Below are positions 24,203 to 37,884 of a DNA stretch of 64,000 nucleotides, piece after piece. Position numbers and translations under genes: made by a program. The DNA lies in assembly GCF_003008535.1 (NCBI RefSeq), contig NZ_CP027666.1, forward strand, positions 1,718,501 to 1,782,500, read 5' to 3'. This DNA comes from Ottowia oryzae (lineage in GTDB: Bacteria > Pseudomonadota > Gammaproteobacteria > Burkholderiales > Burkholderiaceae_C). How positions within the stretch are numbered: position 1 is the first letter of the stretch; each line of letters begins with the position of its first letter. Under the pieces are notes generated by a model that ran no database searches, had not been told where the DNA came from, and saw nothing but the letters and a program-made list of their open reading frames with translations.

Positions 24203-26317
24203 AGCCTGGGCCGATCCTGCGCTGCGGCGTGCCTGGGCACGCTGCTGGCCGCGCCGGGCCATGCGCAGACCGCGCCCACACCCACGCCCACGCCCGCCGA
24301 GCCAAACACTTCGCTGGATGAGGTGGTCATCAGCGCCGGGCGGCAGGCGCAAAAGAGCTTTGACGTGCCCGCCGCCGTGCAGTCGGTGGACCAGGCCACC
24401 ATCGACCAGGCCGGCCCGCGCGTGAACCTGTCCGAATCGCTCAACCGCGTGCCCGGCATCACGGTGCTGAACCGGCAGAACTACGCGCAGGATCTGCAGC
24501 TGTCGATCCGCGGATCGGGCGCGCGGTCGGCCTTCGGCATTCGCGGCGCGCGCGTGATCGTGGACGGCATCCCCGCCACCATGCCCGACGGGCAGGGCCA
24601 GGCGTCCACCATCAGCCTGCCTTCGGCCGCGCGCCTCGAGGTGCTGCGCGGCCCCATGGCGCTGCTCTACGGCAATTCGTCGGCCGGCGTGGTGCAGGTG
24701 TTCACCGCCGATGGGCCCGCGCGCCCCACCGTCACCGGCACGGTGGACGTGGCCCCCAACGGCCTGCTGCGCCTGGGCGCGCAGGCGGCGGGCCAGCAGG
24801 GCCGGCTGAACTACGTGCTGGATGTCAGCGACTTTCGCACCGACGGCTGGCGCGACAACAGCGCCGCCCGGCGCCGCCACCTGAACGCCAAACTGCGCAT
24901 CGACCTGGACGAGCGCACGCGCCTCACGCTGGTGGCCAACGTGTTCGACCAGCCGCAGTCTGGCGACGCGCTGGGCCTGACGCGTGCGCAGATGCAGGCC
25001 AACCCGCGCCAGGCCGATGCACGATCGACCGAATATCAGGCGGGCAAAAGCGTATCGCAGGCGCAGCTGGGCGCGGTGCTGAGCCACCGCCCCGATGCCG
25101 ACACCGAAATCACCGCGCGCGCCTACTACGGCCAGCGCGATCTGGACAACCGCCTGTCCATCCCCTTGTCGGCGCAGACCGCGCCCACGGCGGCGGGCGG
25201 CATCGTCGATCTGGACCGCAGCTACAGCGGCCTGGGCCTGGCGTTCAGCCACGGCATGGCGATGGGCCAGGGGCGGCTGCGCCTGACGGCGGGGCTGGAG
25301 CTGGAGCAGATGCGCGAGCACCGGCGCGGCTACATCAACAACCTGGGCGCGCGCGGCGACCTCAAGCGCGACGAGGACGACACCGCCCAAAGCACCGGCC
25401 TGTACGCGCAGGGCGACTGGGCCATCAACGAGCAATGGAGCGCCGTTGCCGGCCTGCGCGCCAGCCGCATCGACCTGCGCGTGCGCGACCATTTCATCCG
25501 CCCCGGCAACCCCGACGACAGCGGCCGCACGCGGTTCAACGCGATGCAGCCCATGCTGGGCATCACACGCCACCTGGGTGAAAACACCAACGTGTACGCC
25601 AACGTGGGGCGCGGCTTTGACACGCCCACGCTGGCCGAGATGGGCTACCGTGCCGGCGGCAGCGGCCCCAACCTGGACCTGCGCGCCGCGCGCAGCACCC
25701 ACGCCGAAGTGGGGCTGAAGACGCGCCTGTCTGACACGCAGCGGCTGGACGTGGCGCTGTTTCACATCCGCACGCAGGGCGAACTGGTGGTGGCCGCCAG
25801 CAGCGGCGGGCGCAGCATTTACGCCAATGCGGGGCGCACCACGCGCTCGGGCGTCGAGGTGGCGTACACCGCGCAGTTCACCCCCGAATGGCGCGCCCAC
25901 CTGGCGTTGTCAACCCTGAACGCGCGCTTTGCCGACGCCTTCAGCAGCGGCGGCGCCACGGTGCCCAAGGGCAACCGCATCCCTGGCACCATGGAACGTA
26001 CGCTGTTTGCCGAAGTGGCCTGGCAACCCAAGGCTTGGCCGGGTTTCAACGCCGCGCTGGAGGCCATGCACCTGGGCCGCATGGCGGTGGACGACAGCAA
26101 TTCCGACCGCACCTCGCCCGCCACCGTGTTCAACCTGCGCCTGGGCTGGCAACAGCGCGCGGGCGGCTGGACGCTGCGCGAATACCTGCGGGTGGACAAC
26201 CTGGGCGACAAGCGCTATGTGGGCTCGGTCATCGTCAACGACGGCAACGGCCGGTTTTTTGAGCCCGCGCCGGGGCGGCAGTGGGCGGTGGGCGTCAGCG
26301 CGAGCTACGCATTCTGA
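24191..26317 (+). CDS. pqqU: TonB-dependent outer-membrane receptor of the PqqU/YncD type (PQQ uptake)
   Basis: A 708-residue outer-membrane receptor. After a signal peptide ending near GHAQ comes the plug: NLSESLNRVPGITVLNRQNY, SIRGSGARSAFGIRG, VDGIPATMPDGQGQ and EVLRGPMALLYGNSSAGV. The barrel ends RVDNLGDKRYVGSVIVN, FFEPAPGRQWAVG and a C-terminal Phe. These segments match my recollection of E. coli YncD, now named PqqU because it imports PQQ. Its place behind a PQQ-dependent dehydrogenase supports that role. The start is uncertain: TTG 24191 (GGAGG, 4-nt spacing) or TTG 24197, both in a repeat copy. The frame also overlaps the aldehyde dehydrogenase end from a TTG at 24128. Confidence 0.85.
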   Translation: MGLKSLGRSCAAACLGTLLAAPGHAQTAPTPTPTPAEPNTSLDEVVISAGRQAQKSFDVPAAVQSVDQATIDQAGPRVNLSESLNRVPGITVLNRQNYAQDLQLSIRGSGARSAFGIRGARVIVDGIPATMPDGQGQASTISLPSAARLEVLRGPMALLYGNSSAGVVQVFTADGPARPTVTGTVDVAPNGLLRLGAQAAGQQGRLNYVLDVSDFRTDGWRDNSAARRRHLNAKLRIDLDERTRLTLVANVFDQPQSGDALGLTRAQMQANPRQADARSTEYQAGKSVSQAQLGAVLSHRPDADTEITARAYYGQRDLDNRLSIPLSAQTAPTAAGGIVDLDRSYSGLGLAFSHGMAMGQGRLRLTAGLELEQMREHRRGYINNLGARGDLKRDEDDTAQSTGLYAQGDWAINEQWSAVAGLRASRIDLRVRDHFIRPGNPDDSGRTRFNAMQPMLGITRHLGENTNVYANVGRGFDTPTLAEMGYRAGGSGPNLDLRAARSTHAEVGLKTRLSDTQRLDVALFHIRTQGELVVAASSGGRSIYANAGRTTRSGVEVAYTAQFTPEWRAHLALSTLNARFADAFSSGGATVPKGNRIPGTMERTLFAEVAWQPKAWPGFNAALEAMHLGRMAVDDSNSDRTSPATVFNLRLGWQQRAGGWTLREYLRVDNLGDKRYVGSVIVNDGNGRFFEPAPGRQWAVGVSASYAF

Positions 26318-26369
26318 AGCGGGGCCAAGGTGGCCTGTGCGGCCCGTGCAGCGTATGCAAGCCCTGCGG

Positions 26370-26434
26370 TTGGCTATAAAAAAAGATAGCTGCCAGCGCT
26401 GGTGCTGCCTGCGATGGCGGCCTATTTGTCCAAT
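26370..26434 (+). repeat. interspersed repeat A, copy 10
   Basis: A forward copy: GGCTATAAAAAAAGATAGCT, GCCAGCGCTGG, and a tail with CCTATTTGTCCAAT. The tail contains the stop codon (TAG on the minus strand at 26422-26424) of the Smr gene. Confidence 0.65.
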
Positions 26435-27054
26435 AAAACCACCACGGCGCCCGCCCCACCTTCCAGCGGGCGGGCCTGCACAAAGGCCAGCACTTCCTTC
26501 TTTTGAATCAACCAGCCGTGCACCTTGCCCTTGAGCACCGGCGTGCGCCCTGGCGAGCCCAAGCCCTTGCCATGCACCACGCGCACGCAGCGCACGCCCG
26601 CGCGGTACGCGCCGCGAATGAATTGGCCCAGCGCCTCGCGCGCCTCGTCGGTGCGCAGCCCGTGCAGGTCGATCTCGCGCTGCACCGCCCAGTGGCCGCG
26701 CCGCAGCTTGGCCGTCACGTCCGTGCCCACGCCGGGGCGGCTGAAGCTCAGGTCGCCGTCCACGTGCAGCAGCGTGCTGGCGTCGAATTCGTCAGACAGC
26801 GATTCGCGCAGCACGGCCTGGTCGTCCAACTGGCGCTGGCGCGGCTCGGGCGGGGCGCCAGCCGGTGCGTGCACCACGCGGCCGTGCGCGCGCAGCGGCT
26901 GCGCAGGGCCCACGGCGCGCGCAAACAAGGTCTGGTCGGCGCGGGCCTGGCGCTGGGCGGCGGCGCGCTGCGCGGCCAGCTCAAGCTCGCGTTGGCGCGC
27001 CTGTGCCATCTCGGCCTTGATGGCCTTCAGGTCTTGCAGCGAATGGGCTTTCAC
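26422..27054 (-). CDS. Smr domain protein (MutS2-like Smr endonuclease family)
   Basis: A 210-residue protein with a helical, Arg/Ala-rich N-terminal region and a C-terminal Smr domain: the [20 protein letters not shown] motif, [11 protein letters not shown] and the end of the beta-sheet in [12 protein letters not shown]. Smr domains nick or bind DNA or RNA and are linked to recombination control; stand-alone versions are of the SmrA/SmrB type. It overlaps radC by 4 nt (ATGA), so the two are co-translated. The last codons and stop lie in a repeat copy. Confidence 0.87.
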   Translation of the reverse strand: MKAHSLQDLKAIKAEMAQARQRELELAAQRAAAQRQARADQTLFARAVGPAQPLRAHGRVVHAPAGAPPEPRQRQLDDQAVLRESLSDEFDASTLLHVDGDLSFSRPGVGTDVTAKLRRGHWAVQREIDLHGLRTDEAREALGQFIRGAYRAGVRCVRVVHGKGLGSPGRTPVLKGKVHGWLIQKKEVLAFVQARPLEGGAGAVVVLLDK

Positions 27055-27728
27055 AGCAGCCCCTGTTCGGCCATCGACAGCGCCTGGCCGGGGCCGACGA
27101 TGACGTGGTCCAGCACGCGCACGTCCAGCAGGCTCAGCGCGGTTTTCAGCGTTTGCGTCAGCACCTCGTCGGCGCGGCTGGACCGCACGCTGCCGCTGGG
27201 GTGGTTGTGCGCCAGCACCACGGCCGCCGCGTGGTGGTGCAGGGCGCGCAAGGCCACTTCGCGCGGGTACACGCTGGTCTGGCTGAGCGTGCCGCGAAAC
27301 AGCTCTTCCAGCGCGATCAGCCGGTGCTGGCTGTCCAGAAAAAGCACGGCAAACACCTCGTGCGGGCGTTGGCCCAGCTGCAGCTGCACGTAGTCCTTGA
27401 CGGCGCCTGGCGTTTCAAACACCGGCTGGGTGCGCAGCTGCTCGGCCAGCGCGCGGCGCGCCAGTTCCAGCACGGCCACCAGCTCGGCCCGCTTGGCGCT
27501 ACCGCCCAGCCCCTTGATGCGCTTCAAGTCGTCGGCGCTGGCGTGCAGCAGCCCGGCCAGGCCGCCAAAGCTGTCCAGCACTTCCTGAGCCATTTGCAGC
27601 ACGCCGCGCCCGGCCGTGCCCGTGCGCAGCAGCAGGGCCAGCAGCTCGGCATCGGACAGCGCACCTGCGCCGCGCGCCAGCAGCTTTTCGCGCGGGCGGG
27701 CGTCGGGCGGAAGGTCTTTTAACGTCAT
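27051..27728 (-). CDS. radC: RadC family JAB1/MPN-domain protein
   Basis: A 225-residue protein with an N-terminal helix-hairpin-helix region ([15 protein letters not shown]) and the JAMM-like domain with the metal motif [15 protein letters not shown] preceded by [18 protein letters not shown]. RadC proteins are metal-binding and often called DNA-repair proteins, but their role remains unclear. It is the first gene of a radC-smr pair and divergent from fkpB, with 56 bp between. Confidence 0.93.
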   Translation of the reverse strand: MTLKDLPPDARPREKLLARGAGALSDAELLALLLRTGTAGRGVLQMAQEVLDSFGGLAGLLHASADDLKRIKGLGGSAKRAELVAVLELARRALAEQLRTQPVFETPGAVKDYVQLQLGQRPHEVFAVLFLDSQHRLIALEELFRGTLSQTSVYPREVALRALHHHAAAVVLAHNHPSGSVRSSRADEVLTQTLKTALSLLDVRVLDHVIVGPGQALSMAEQGLL

Positions 27729-27784
27729 GACCGGGGCAACAACGGGGGTTTCCTACAATCCGGGTCAGTTTATCTGGGACATTC

Positions 27785-28228
27785 ATGACCACCGTTGATC
27801 CGGGCTCTTTCCTCACGCTGCACTACCGCCTGGCTGGCCCGCAGGGCGACGTCATCAGCACCTTTGGCAGCAAACCCGCCACGCTGACGCTGGGCACGGG
27901 AGAACTGTCGCCCGCCGTCGAAGAACGCCTGATCGGCCTGCAAGAGGGCGCCCACGCCACTTTTGAGCTGCCCGCAGGCGCCGCCTTTGGCGACCGCAAC
28001 CCCGACATGATCCAGTGGCTGGCCCGCCGCGAGCTGGACAGCATGGGCGACCCGAACGAGCGTTACGACGTGGGCGACGTGGTGCAGCTGCCCACGCCCG
28101 ACGGCCTGGGCCAGTTCGCCGGCGTGGTGCTGGATGTGCGCGACGATGGCGCGCTGCGGCTGGACTTCAACCACCCGCTGGCAGGCCAGCCGGTGACGTT
28201 TGAAGTGCAGCTGATCGGGGTACTGTGA
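27785..28228 (+). CDS. fkpB: FKBP-type peptidyl-prolyl isomerase FkpB/SlpA
   Basis: A 147-residue cytoplasmic prolyl isomerase of the SlpA type, with the insert-in-flap domain of that family. Features are LTLHYRLAGPQGDVISTF, the GELSPAVEERLIGLQEG start of the FKBP core, the insert beginning PAGAAFGDRNPDMIQ, and the closing LDFNHPLAGQPVTFEVQLIG. It lies directly upstream of ispH, the order found in many proteobacteria. A TACAAT box at 27754-27759 with a 25-nt leader is the likely promoter -10. Confidence 0.93.
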   Translation: MTTVDPGSFLTLHYRLAGPQGDVISTFGSKPATLTLGTGELSPAVEERLIGLQEGAHATFELPAGAAFGDRNPDMIQWLARRELDSMGDPNERYDVGDVVQLPTPDGLGQFAGVVLDVRDDGALRLDFNHPLAGQPVTFEVQLIGVL

Positions 28229-28234
28229 AAGCAC

Positions 28235-28310
28235 CCCCTGAGGCGCTGCACACCTTCCCCCTCCCCGGCGGGAGGGGGACAACGTCTGTGGCCGACGCAG
28301 GTTCGGCCAC
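28235..28310 (+). repeat. intergenic palindromic repeat B, copy 1
   Basis: CCCCCTGAGGCGCTGC, then CCTTCCCCCT paired with GGAGGGGGAC, then CAACG and GGCCG. The same order occurs reversed at 40680-40768, so this is a second repeat family able to form a hairpin. It lies between fkpB and ispH. Confidence 0.5.
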
Positions 28311-28373
28311 GGCGTTCGCTGGTGGGCCGGGCGCGATGTTTGTGCCGCCAGCATGCATGGATTGGTATTGAAG

Positions 28374-29345
28374 ATGAACACTGCCCAAGACATCGTCCTG
28401 GCCGAGCCGCGCGGCTTTTGCGCGGGGGTGGACCGCGCCATCGAGATCGTCGAACGCGCGCTGGCCAAGTTTGGCGCGCCGATCTACGTGCGCCACGAGA
28501 TCGTGCACAACACCTACGTGGTCAACGATCTGAAGGCCAAGGGCGCGATCTTCATCGAAGCGCTGTCCGACGTGCCGCCCGGCGCCACGCTGGTGTTCAG
28601 CGCGCACGGCGTGCCCAAGTCGGTAGAGCGCGAGGCCGAGGAGCGCGGTTTCCAGGTGTTCGACGCCACCTGCCCGCTGGTCAGCAAGGTGCACGTGGAA
28701 GTGGCCAAGCTGCGCAAGGAAGGCTACGAATTCATCATGATCGGCCACAAGGGTCACCCCGAAGTGGAAGGCACGATGGGCCAGCTGGACGGCGGCATCC
28801 ACCTGGTGGAAGACGTGCAAGACGTGGCGCGCATCCAACCCGCCCAAGAGGCCAAGCTGGCCGTGGTCACCCAGACCACGCTGAGCGTGGACGACGCGGC
28901 CGGCATCTCCGCCGCCGTGAAGGCGCGCTTTCCGCAGGTGCGCGAGCCCAAGCAGCAAGACATTTGCTACGCCACGCAGAACCGGCAGGACGCAGTGAAG
29001 CTGCTGGCGCCGAAGGTGGACGTGGTCATCGTCGTGGGCAGCCCCACCAGCAGCAACAGCAACCGCCTGCGTGAGTTGGCGGCCAAGCTGGGCACCGAGG
29101 CGTACATGGTCGACAGCGCTGACGAACTGCAGCCCGCCTGGGTGGAGGGCAAGCAGCGCATCGGCCTGACGGCGGGTGCGTCGGCGCCCGACATCCTGGT
29201 GCGCCAGGTGATCGAGCGGCTGCGCGCGCTGGGCGCCGTGTCGGTCAGCAAGCTGGCGGGCATCGAAGAGACGGTGAAGTTCCCCCTGCCCAAGGGCCTG
29301 CGGCTGGAAGGCGCCGCCGAGGTGAATCTGGAACACCTGCGCTGA
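28374..29345 (+). CDS. ispH: 4-hydroxy-3-methylbut-2-enyl diphosphate reductase IspH (LytB)
   Basis: The last enzyme of the MEP isoprenoid pathway, an iron-sulfur reductase producing IPP and DMAPP. Three cluster cysteines are visible in [22 protein letters not shown] and [11 protein letters not shown]; the active-site segments HEIVHN, SAHGVP, and TQTTLS are present, as is [11 protein letters not shown]. The ATG at 28374 gives 323 residues and places the first motif as in the family. An in-frame ATG at 28353 is the alternative. Neither has a clear ribosome site. Confidence 0.96.
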   Translation: MNTAQDIVLAEPRGFCAGVDRAIEIVERALAKFGAPIYVRHEIVHNTYVVNDLKAKGAIFIEALSDVPPGATLVFSAHGVPKSVEREAEERGFQVFDATCPLVSKVHVEVAKLRKEGYEFIMIGHKGHPEVEGTMGQLDGGIHLVEDVQDVARIQPAQEAKLAVVTQTTLSVDDAAGISAAVKARFPQVREPKQQDICYATQNRQDAVKLLAPKVDVVIVVGSPTSSNSNRLRELAAKLGTEAYMVDSADELQPAWVEGKQRIGLTAGASAPDILVRQVIERLRALGAVSVSKLAGIEETVKFPLPKGLRLEGAAEVNLEHLR

Positions 29346-29377
29346 GCGACGTGGCGCGGGTAGGGCACCTGGCGCTT

Positions 29378-31496
<2,119 letters not shown>

Positions 31497-31622
31497 TCCC
31501 CAGGCCAGCGGCCCGCCAGCGAACCCAGACCGGCCGCTGCCCACACGCTTGCGGATTCCGAGGCCCAGGCGGCCCCACTAGCTCGTCTGTGCTGCTAGAA
31601 TCCGCCATTCGACACAGACACA

Positions 31623-31712
31623 GGAGAGGTGGCAGAGTGGTCGAATGCGCCGGACTCGAAATCCGGTATACGGTTCACCGTATCGAGGGTTCGAATCCCT
31701 CCTTCTCCGCCA
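31623..31712 (+). tRNA. tRNA-Ser(CGA)
   Basis: A 90-nt class II tRNA with encoded CCA. The acceptor GGAGAGG pairs with CTTCTCC. The anticodon stem CCGGA/TCCGG closes the loop CTCGAAA with anticodon CGA at 31657-31659. A long variable arm (TACGGTTCACCGTA) and a T arm GAGGG-TTCGAAT-CCCTC follow. It reads UCG codons. An upstream TAGAAT near 31598 is a likely -10 box. Confidence 0.97.
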
Positions 31713-31717
31713 ATCAC

Positions 31718-31759
31718 AAGGGCCTGATGCTACAGAAAATGTAGTTCAGGCCCTTTTCT
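31718..31759 (+). terminator. rho-independent terminator after tRNA-Ser
   Basis: AAGGGCCTGA pairs with TCAGGCCCTT, with an inner TGCTACA/TGTAG extension and a GAAA loop, followed by TTTTCTTT. Confidence 0.88.
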
Positions 31760-32042
31760 TTGTGCGCGTCGGGTAGCTTTTTGCCTAATCCTGCCTACGG
31801 CAACCGATAGCGCAGCAGCGCTCAAGTGGCTGTGCCGGGCAGTGTTGCGTCTCTCACCGTGCCCCAAGGCCTTGCCTGCCGTGTACCGGCGCCCGCGCCG
31901 GCTGAGGAAGCCGCCTACCTGCCACTCGCAAGTGCGGCCACCGATGGGATGCCCCGGCTTAAATCAAACAGCCCACGTAGGCCCCGGGGCGGCTCATGCC
32001 GACTTGTAACGGATCGGTATTCTGCGGCCCGCTGCCAATGCT
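31760..32042. other. intergenic region between tRNA-Ser terminator and the CHRD gene
   Basis: Together with the terminator this is a 330-bp gap. It contains short GC-rich inverted repeats such as CGGCGCCCGCGCCGG near 31889 but no coding frame with a ribosome site and no recognised RNA. Confidence 0.5.
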
Positions 32043-32615
32043 ATGGTTGCGCCCATGCCTGCCACCGTTTCTTCGCCTTCCACCTTCTGTCGCCCAATTG
32101 CCGAACTAGGTTCGCGCAGGGATTCGCTGAGTCGGCTGGGCCAGGTCGGCTTGTCGCTGGCCTTGGCGGCGCTCACGGCTGCGTGTTCCAGCCCTTCGGT
32201 GCGCCCTGCGCCGCCCGTGGCCACCACGCCGCAAGCGCCTGCGCGTCAGCCAGAGCTGGCGGCTTTCCGCGCGGTGTTGCGGGCGCAAGACGCGGTGCCG
32301 CGCACCGACAGTGCGGGGCAGGGCGAATTGGTGGCGGTGCTTAACCGCAAGACGGGGCTGCTGCAGTGGAAGCTCAATTTCACGCAGCTGAGCGGCCCCG
32401 TGCGCCGCGCCAGTTTTCACAGCCCCGGCATGAGCGGCGAGGTGGCGGCGCCCGTGGTGTCGCTCGGCCGCGCGGTGCTCAGCCCTTCGGAAGGGCGGGC
32501 GACGCTGACGCCCAAGCAGCGCGCCGATTTGCTGAATGGCCAGTGGTATGTGAACCTCATCACGGCGCGCTACCCCGATGGCGAGATTCGCGGCCAGTTG
32601 ATCGAGCAGCACTGA
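32043..32615 (+). CDS. CHRD-domain lipoprotein
   Basis: A 190-residue envelope protein. A signal of the lipoprotein type ends in LSLALAALTAAC at about residue 48, preceded by an unusually long n-region; a later start is possible but no good one is seen in frame. The C-terminal part is a CHRD domain: LVAVLNRKTGLLQWKLNFTQ, ASFHSPGMSGEVAAPVV, and LLNGQWYVNLITARYPDGEI. CHRD domains occur in extracytoplasmic proteins of unknown biochemical role. Confidence 0.8.
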   Translation: MVAPMPATVSSPSTFCRPIAELGSRRDSLSRLGQVGLSLALAALTAACSSPSVRPAPPVATTPQAPARQPELAAFRAVLRAQDAVPRTDSAGQGELVAVLNRKTGLLQWKLNFTQLSGPVRRASFHSPGMSGEVAAPVVSLGRAVLSPSEGRATLTPKQRADLLNGQWYVNLITARYPDGEIRGQLIEQH

Positions 32616-32805
32616 CGGCGCACCGCAGGCTGTGCCCGGCGGCGTGCACGGGTGCACGAATGGCAGGCGCGCAAGCCGGTGAATTGGCGCCCAATCGCGC
32701 GCAAAACGCGCTGTTTGCCTAAAATGGCGGCGATTTCCTGCCCTTCATAAGCGTCGGCCGCTTTCCGGCGCATCCGCAGCCCCTCGCTGCCGCAGGCCCC
32801 CGCCC

Positions 32806-35451
<2,646 letters not shown>

Positions 35452-35546
35452 CTGCGCCGTGCAAACCCCGGGCACGGCCAGCGCTGACGTGCCTTGCGCG
35501 GCCTGGGCCTGATCGGTACTGATCTGCGCTTGGCGTGCCAGATCCT

Positions 35547-35573
35547 AGGTGTCAGGTGTCAGGTGTCAGGTGC
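35547..35573 (+). repeat. short tandem repeat (about four 7-bp units)
   Basis: The unit GTGTCAG is present three times in a row, followed by a decayed fourth (GTGCAAG), upstream of the DUF924 gene. The tract is of variable-number type; no effect on coding is visible. Confidence 0.75.
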
Positions 35574-35610
35574 AAGTTGTGGGCGAGCGGCCAACTGCCA
35601 CAATGATTGG

Positions 35611-36240
35611 ATGCAAGCTGAAAACCCCGCTCGAAGCCCCATCGCCACCCCGCAAGACGTGCTCGCCTTCTGGCTGGGCGCTTATCCGCTGAATGCGGAC
35701 GCCATGGCGCGCGTGCAGCAGCAATGGTTTCAGAAAAACGACGCTTTCGACGCCGAATTGCGCCAGCGCTTCACCGCCACCATTGATGCGGCGCTGGCGG
35801 GCGGGCTGGCCGACTGGCCTGCCACCGACGAAGGCTGGCTGGCCAAGCTGATCGTGCTCGACCAATTTACCCGCAACGCCTTTCGCGGCCAGGCCAAGAG
35901 CTTCGCGGGCGACCCGCTGGCGCTGCAAACGGCGATGGAAGGCATTCAGGCCGGGCAAGACCAAAGCCTGCCGCCCATGGCGCGCATCTTTGCGTATCTG
36001 CCGCTGGAGCACGCCGAAGACCCGCTGATGCAGGCGCGCAGCGTGGCGCTGTTCGACGTGCTGGCCACCGCGCCGCAGGCCGAGCCCAGGGCGTTCTTTG
36101 CGAACACCGCCGACTACGCTCGCCGCCACCAGGAGGTGATCGAGCGCTTTGGCCGCTTTCCACACCGCAATGCCATCCTGGGGCGCACCAGCACCGCGCA
36201 AGAGCTGGACTACCTGGCGCAGCCGGGCTCAGGATTCTGA
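35611..36240 (+). CDS. DUF924 family protein
   Basis: A 209-residue helical protein of the DUF924 family, which has a TPR-like fold and no known function. It shows VLAFWLG near the N-terminus, the signature LIVLDQFTRNAFRG, YLPLEHAEDPLMQARSV, and FGRFPHRNAILGR near the end. The ATG at 35611 is preceded by CACAAT ending 6 nt before it and no ribosome site. Earlier in-frame codons run through the tandem repeat and are not family-like. Confidence 0.85.
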   Translation: MQAENPARSPIATPQDVLAFWLGAYPLNADAMARVQQQWFQKNDAFDAELRQRFTATIDAALAGGLADWPATDEGWLAKLIVLDQFTRNAFRGQAKSFAGDPLALQTAMEGIQAGQDQSLPPMARIFAYLPLEHAEDPLMQARSVALFDVLATAPQAEPRAFFANTADYARRHQEVIERFGRFPHRNAILGRTSTAQELDYLAQPGSGF

Positions 36241-36300
36241 TTGAAATGGGCTGCCAGCGCAGGCATACTGGGCGCTGACAGCTATTCAAAAGCTAGCAGA
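36241..36300 (-). repeat. interspersed repeat A, copy 13
   Basis: A reverse copy directly after the DUF924 stop, with GGGCTGCCAGCGCAGG and GGGCGCTGACAGCTATTC. Confidence 0.65.
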
Positions 36301-36363
36301 TCTCCGCCGCCACGCCTCAGTAGGTATTCGGCCAGCCTTAGCGCAGGGCGCTTTCAGTGCCCC

Positions 36364-37839
36364 TCAAGCCAGCAAACCAAAGTCGATGAAGCCCCGCTCG
36401 ACGTTGGTCGAAAGCAGCTTCACGCGCACCTTGTCGCCCACCTTCACCGCGCCGCCGCGCCCCACGGCCAGCTTGCCTTCGGCCGGTGGCGAAAACACGC
36501 GCACCCAGTTGTTGCCCTTGGACACGCCGGTCACCACGCCGTCGAAGACGTCGCCAATGCGCTGCTCCAGCAGCAGCGCGGCTTCGGACTTGCGCAGTTG
36601 GCGCTCCACCTTGTTGGCCGCGTCTTCCTGGCGCGTGCAGTGCACGGCCAGGCGTTCCAGCTCGGCGTGGGAGTAGGGCGGCCGGGCGTCGGCCAGCGCG
36701 GCTTTCAGCAGGCGGCCGGTGATCAGGTCGGGAAAGCGCCGGTTGGGCGCGGTGGAATGCGAATAGTCGCGCACCGCCAGCCCAAAGTGGCCGATGCGCG
36801 GGCCACCCGGCACTTCCACCACGTATTCGCCGCGGCCCAGCAGCTTGACGATGGTCAGCGACAGATCGGGAAAGCGCTCGGGGTCGCGGCGGCGTTCGGC
36901 CACCAGGAACTGCTCCAGCGCGGCGGAATCGGCTTCGGCGGGCAATTCCCAGCCGCGCTCGGCGGCCACTTCGGCAATGCGCGCCCAGCGCTCGGGCGAG
37001 CGCACCACGCGCCGCAGCGAGGCGCGGTGCCGCTCGGCCAGAAAGCGCGCCACCACGCCGTTGGTGGCCACCATGAATTCCTCGATCAACTGGCGCGCGC
37101 GGTTCTGCACCTGCTGGCGGATGGCCACCACGCGGTCACCGTCGAACTCGGCGCGCGGCTGCAGCGTCTGGAATTCCAGCGAACCCTGCTCGCGCCGGCG
37201 CGCGCGCAGCTGCTGCGCCACCGAATCCTGCGTGCGCAGGTCGTCCGCCAGCCCGCCCACCTGGGCGGCGGCTTCGGGCAGGCGGCCGTCGCCGTCCAGC
37301 CACGCGGCCACGCTGTCGTAGGCCAGCTTGGCCTGGTTGCGCACCCGCGCGCGGGTGATGTGCGAGCGCCGCAGTGCGCCGTCGGGCGCGAAATCCATCT
37401 CGACCACCAACGCCACGCGCACGCGGTGCGGGTTGAGCGAGGTGAAGTCGGTGCTGAGCTTTTCGGGCAGCATCGGAAAAACGATGGCCGAGGTGTAGAC
37501 GCTGGTGGTGTTGGCCTCGGCGTGCTGGTCGATCGGCGTGTGCGCCTGGACCAGCGCATCCACATCGGCCACGGACACCAGGATGCGCACGTCGCCACTG
37601 GGCAGCACCTGGCTGGCGGTGAGCTGGTCCAGGTCGCGCGAATCGTCGTTGTCGATCGAGCACCAGCGCAGCGCGGTCATGTCGGCAATGCCGGGGCCTT
37701 GCTCGTCGCTGGGTGTGTCGATGGCGCTGAGCTGGTCCAGCGTGGCGCGCCCGAACTCGGGCTGCAGGCCCCGCTCGCGCATGGCGATCCCGGCCAGCTC
37801 GGCCAGCTCTTGTCGTTGGTGCGGGTGCAGTGGGCTCAT
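36364..37839 (-). CDS. RNB-domain ribonuclease (RNase II/R family)
   Basis: A 491-residue exoribonuclease-like protein. The RNB catalytic acidic motif is in SIDNDDSRDLDQLTA, followed by VSVADVDALVQAHTPID, and the lower-channel segment HSTAPNRRFPDLITGRLL. The C-terminal S1-like domain begins near GDVFDGVVTGVSKGNNWV. It lacks the N-terminal cold-shock domains of canonical RNase R/II, giving a short form that is common in beta-proteobacteria. Expected to degrade RNA 3' to 5'. Confidence 0.87.
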   Translation of the reverse strand: MSPLHPHQRQELAELAGIAMRERGLQPEFGRATLDQLSAIDTPSDEQGPGIADMTALRWCSIDNDDSRDLDQLTASQVLPSGDVRILVSVADVDALVQAHTPIDQHAEANTTSVYTSAIVFPMLPEKLSTDFTSLNPHRVRVALVVEMDFAPDGALRRSHITRARVRNQAKLAYDSVAAWLDGDGRLPEAAAQVGGLADDLRTQDSVAQQLRARRREQGSLEFQTLQPRAEFDGDRVVAIRQQVQNRARQLIEEFMVATNGVVARFLAERHRASLRRVVRSPERWARIAEVAAERGWELPAEADSAALEQFLVAERRRDPERFPDLSLTIVKLLGRGEYVVEVPGGPRIGHFGLAVRDYSHSTAPNRRFPDLITGRLLKAALADARPPYSHAELERLAVHCTRQEDAANKVERQLRKSEAALLLEQRIGDVFDGVVTGVSKGNNWVRVFSPPAEGKLAVGRGGAVKVGDKVRVKLLSTNVERGFIDFGLLA

Positions 37840-37884
37840 GGTGCGGGGCGTGGGGGTGTGCGCCGCATCATAGCCACGCCGTAT

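Noticed and set aside
31760..32042. A riboswitch or other structured RNA upstream of the CHRD gene
   Set aside because: Only short GC inverted repeats are visible; no known motif or consistent fold could be recognised.
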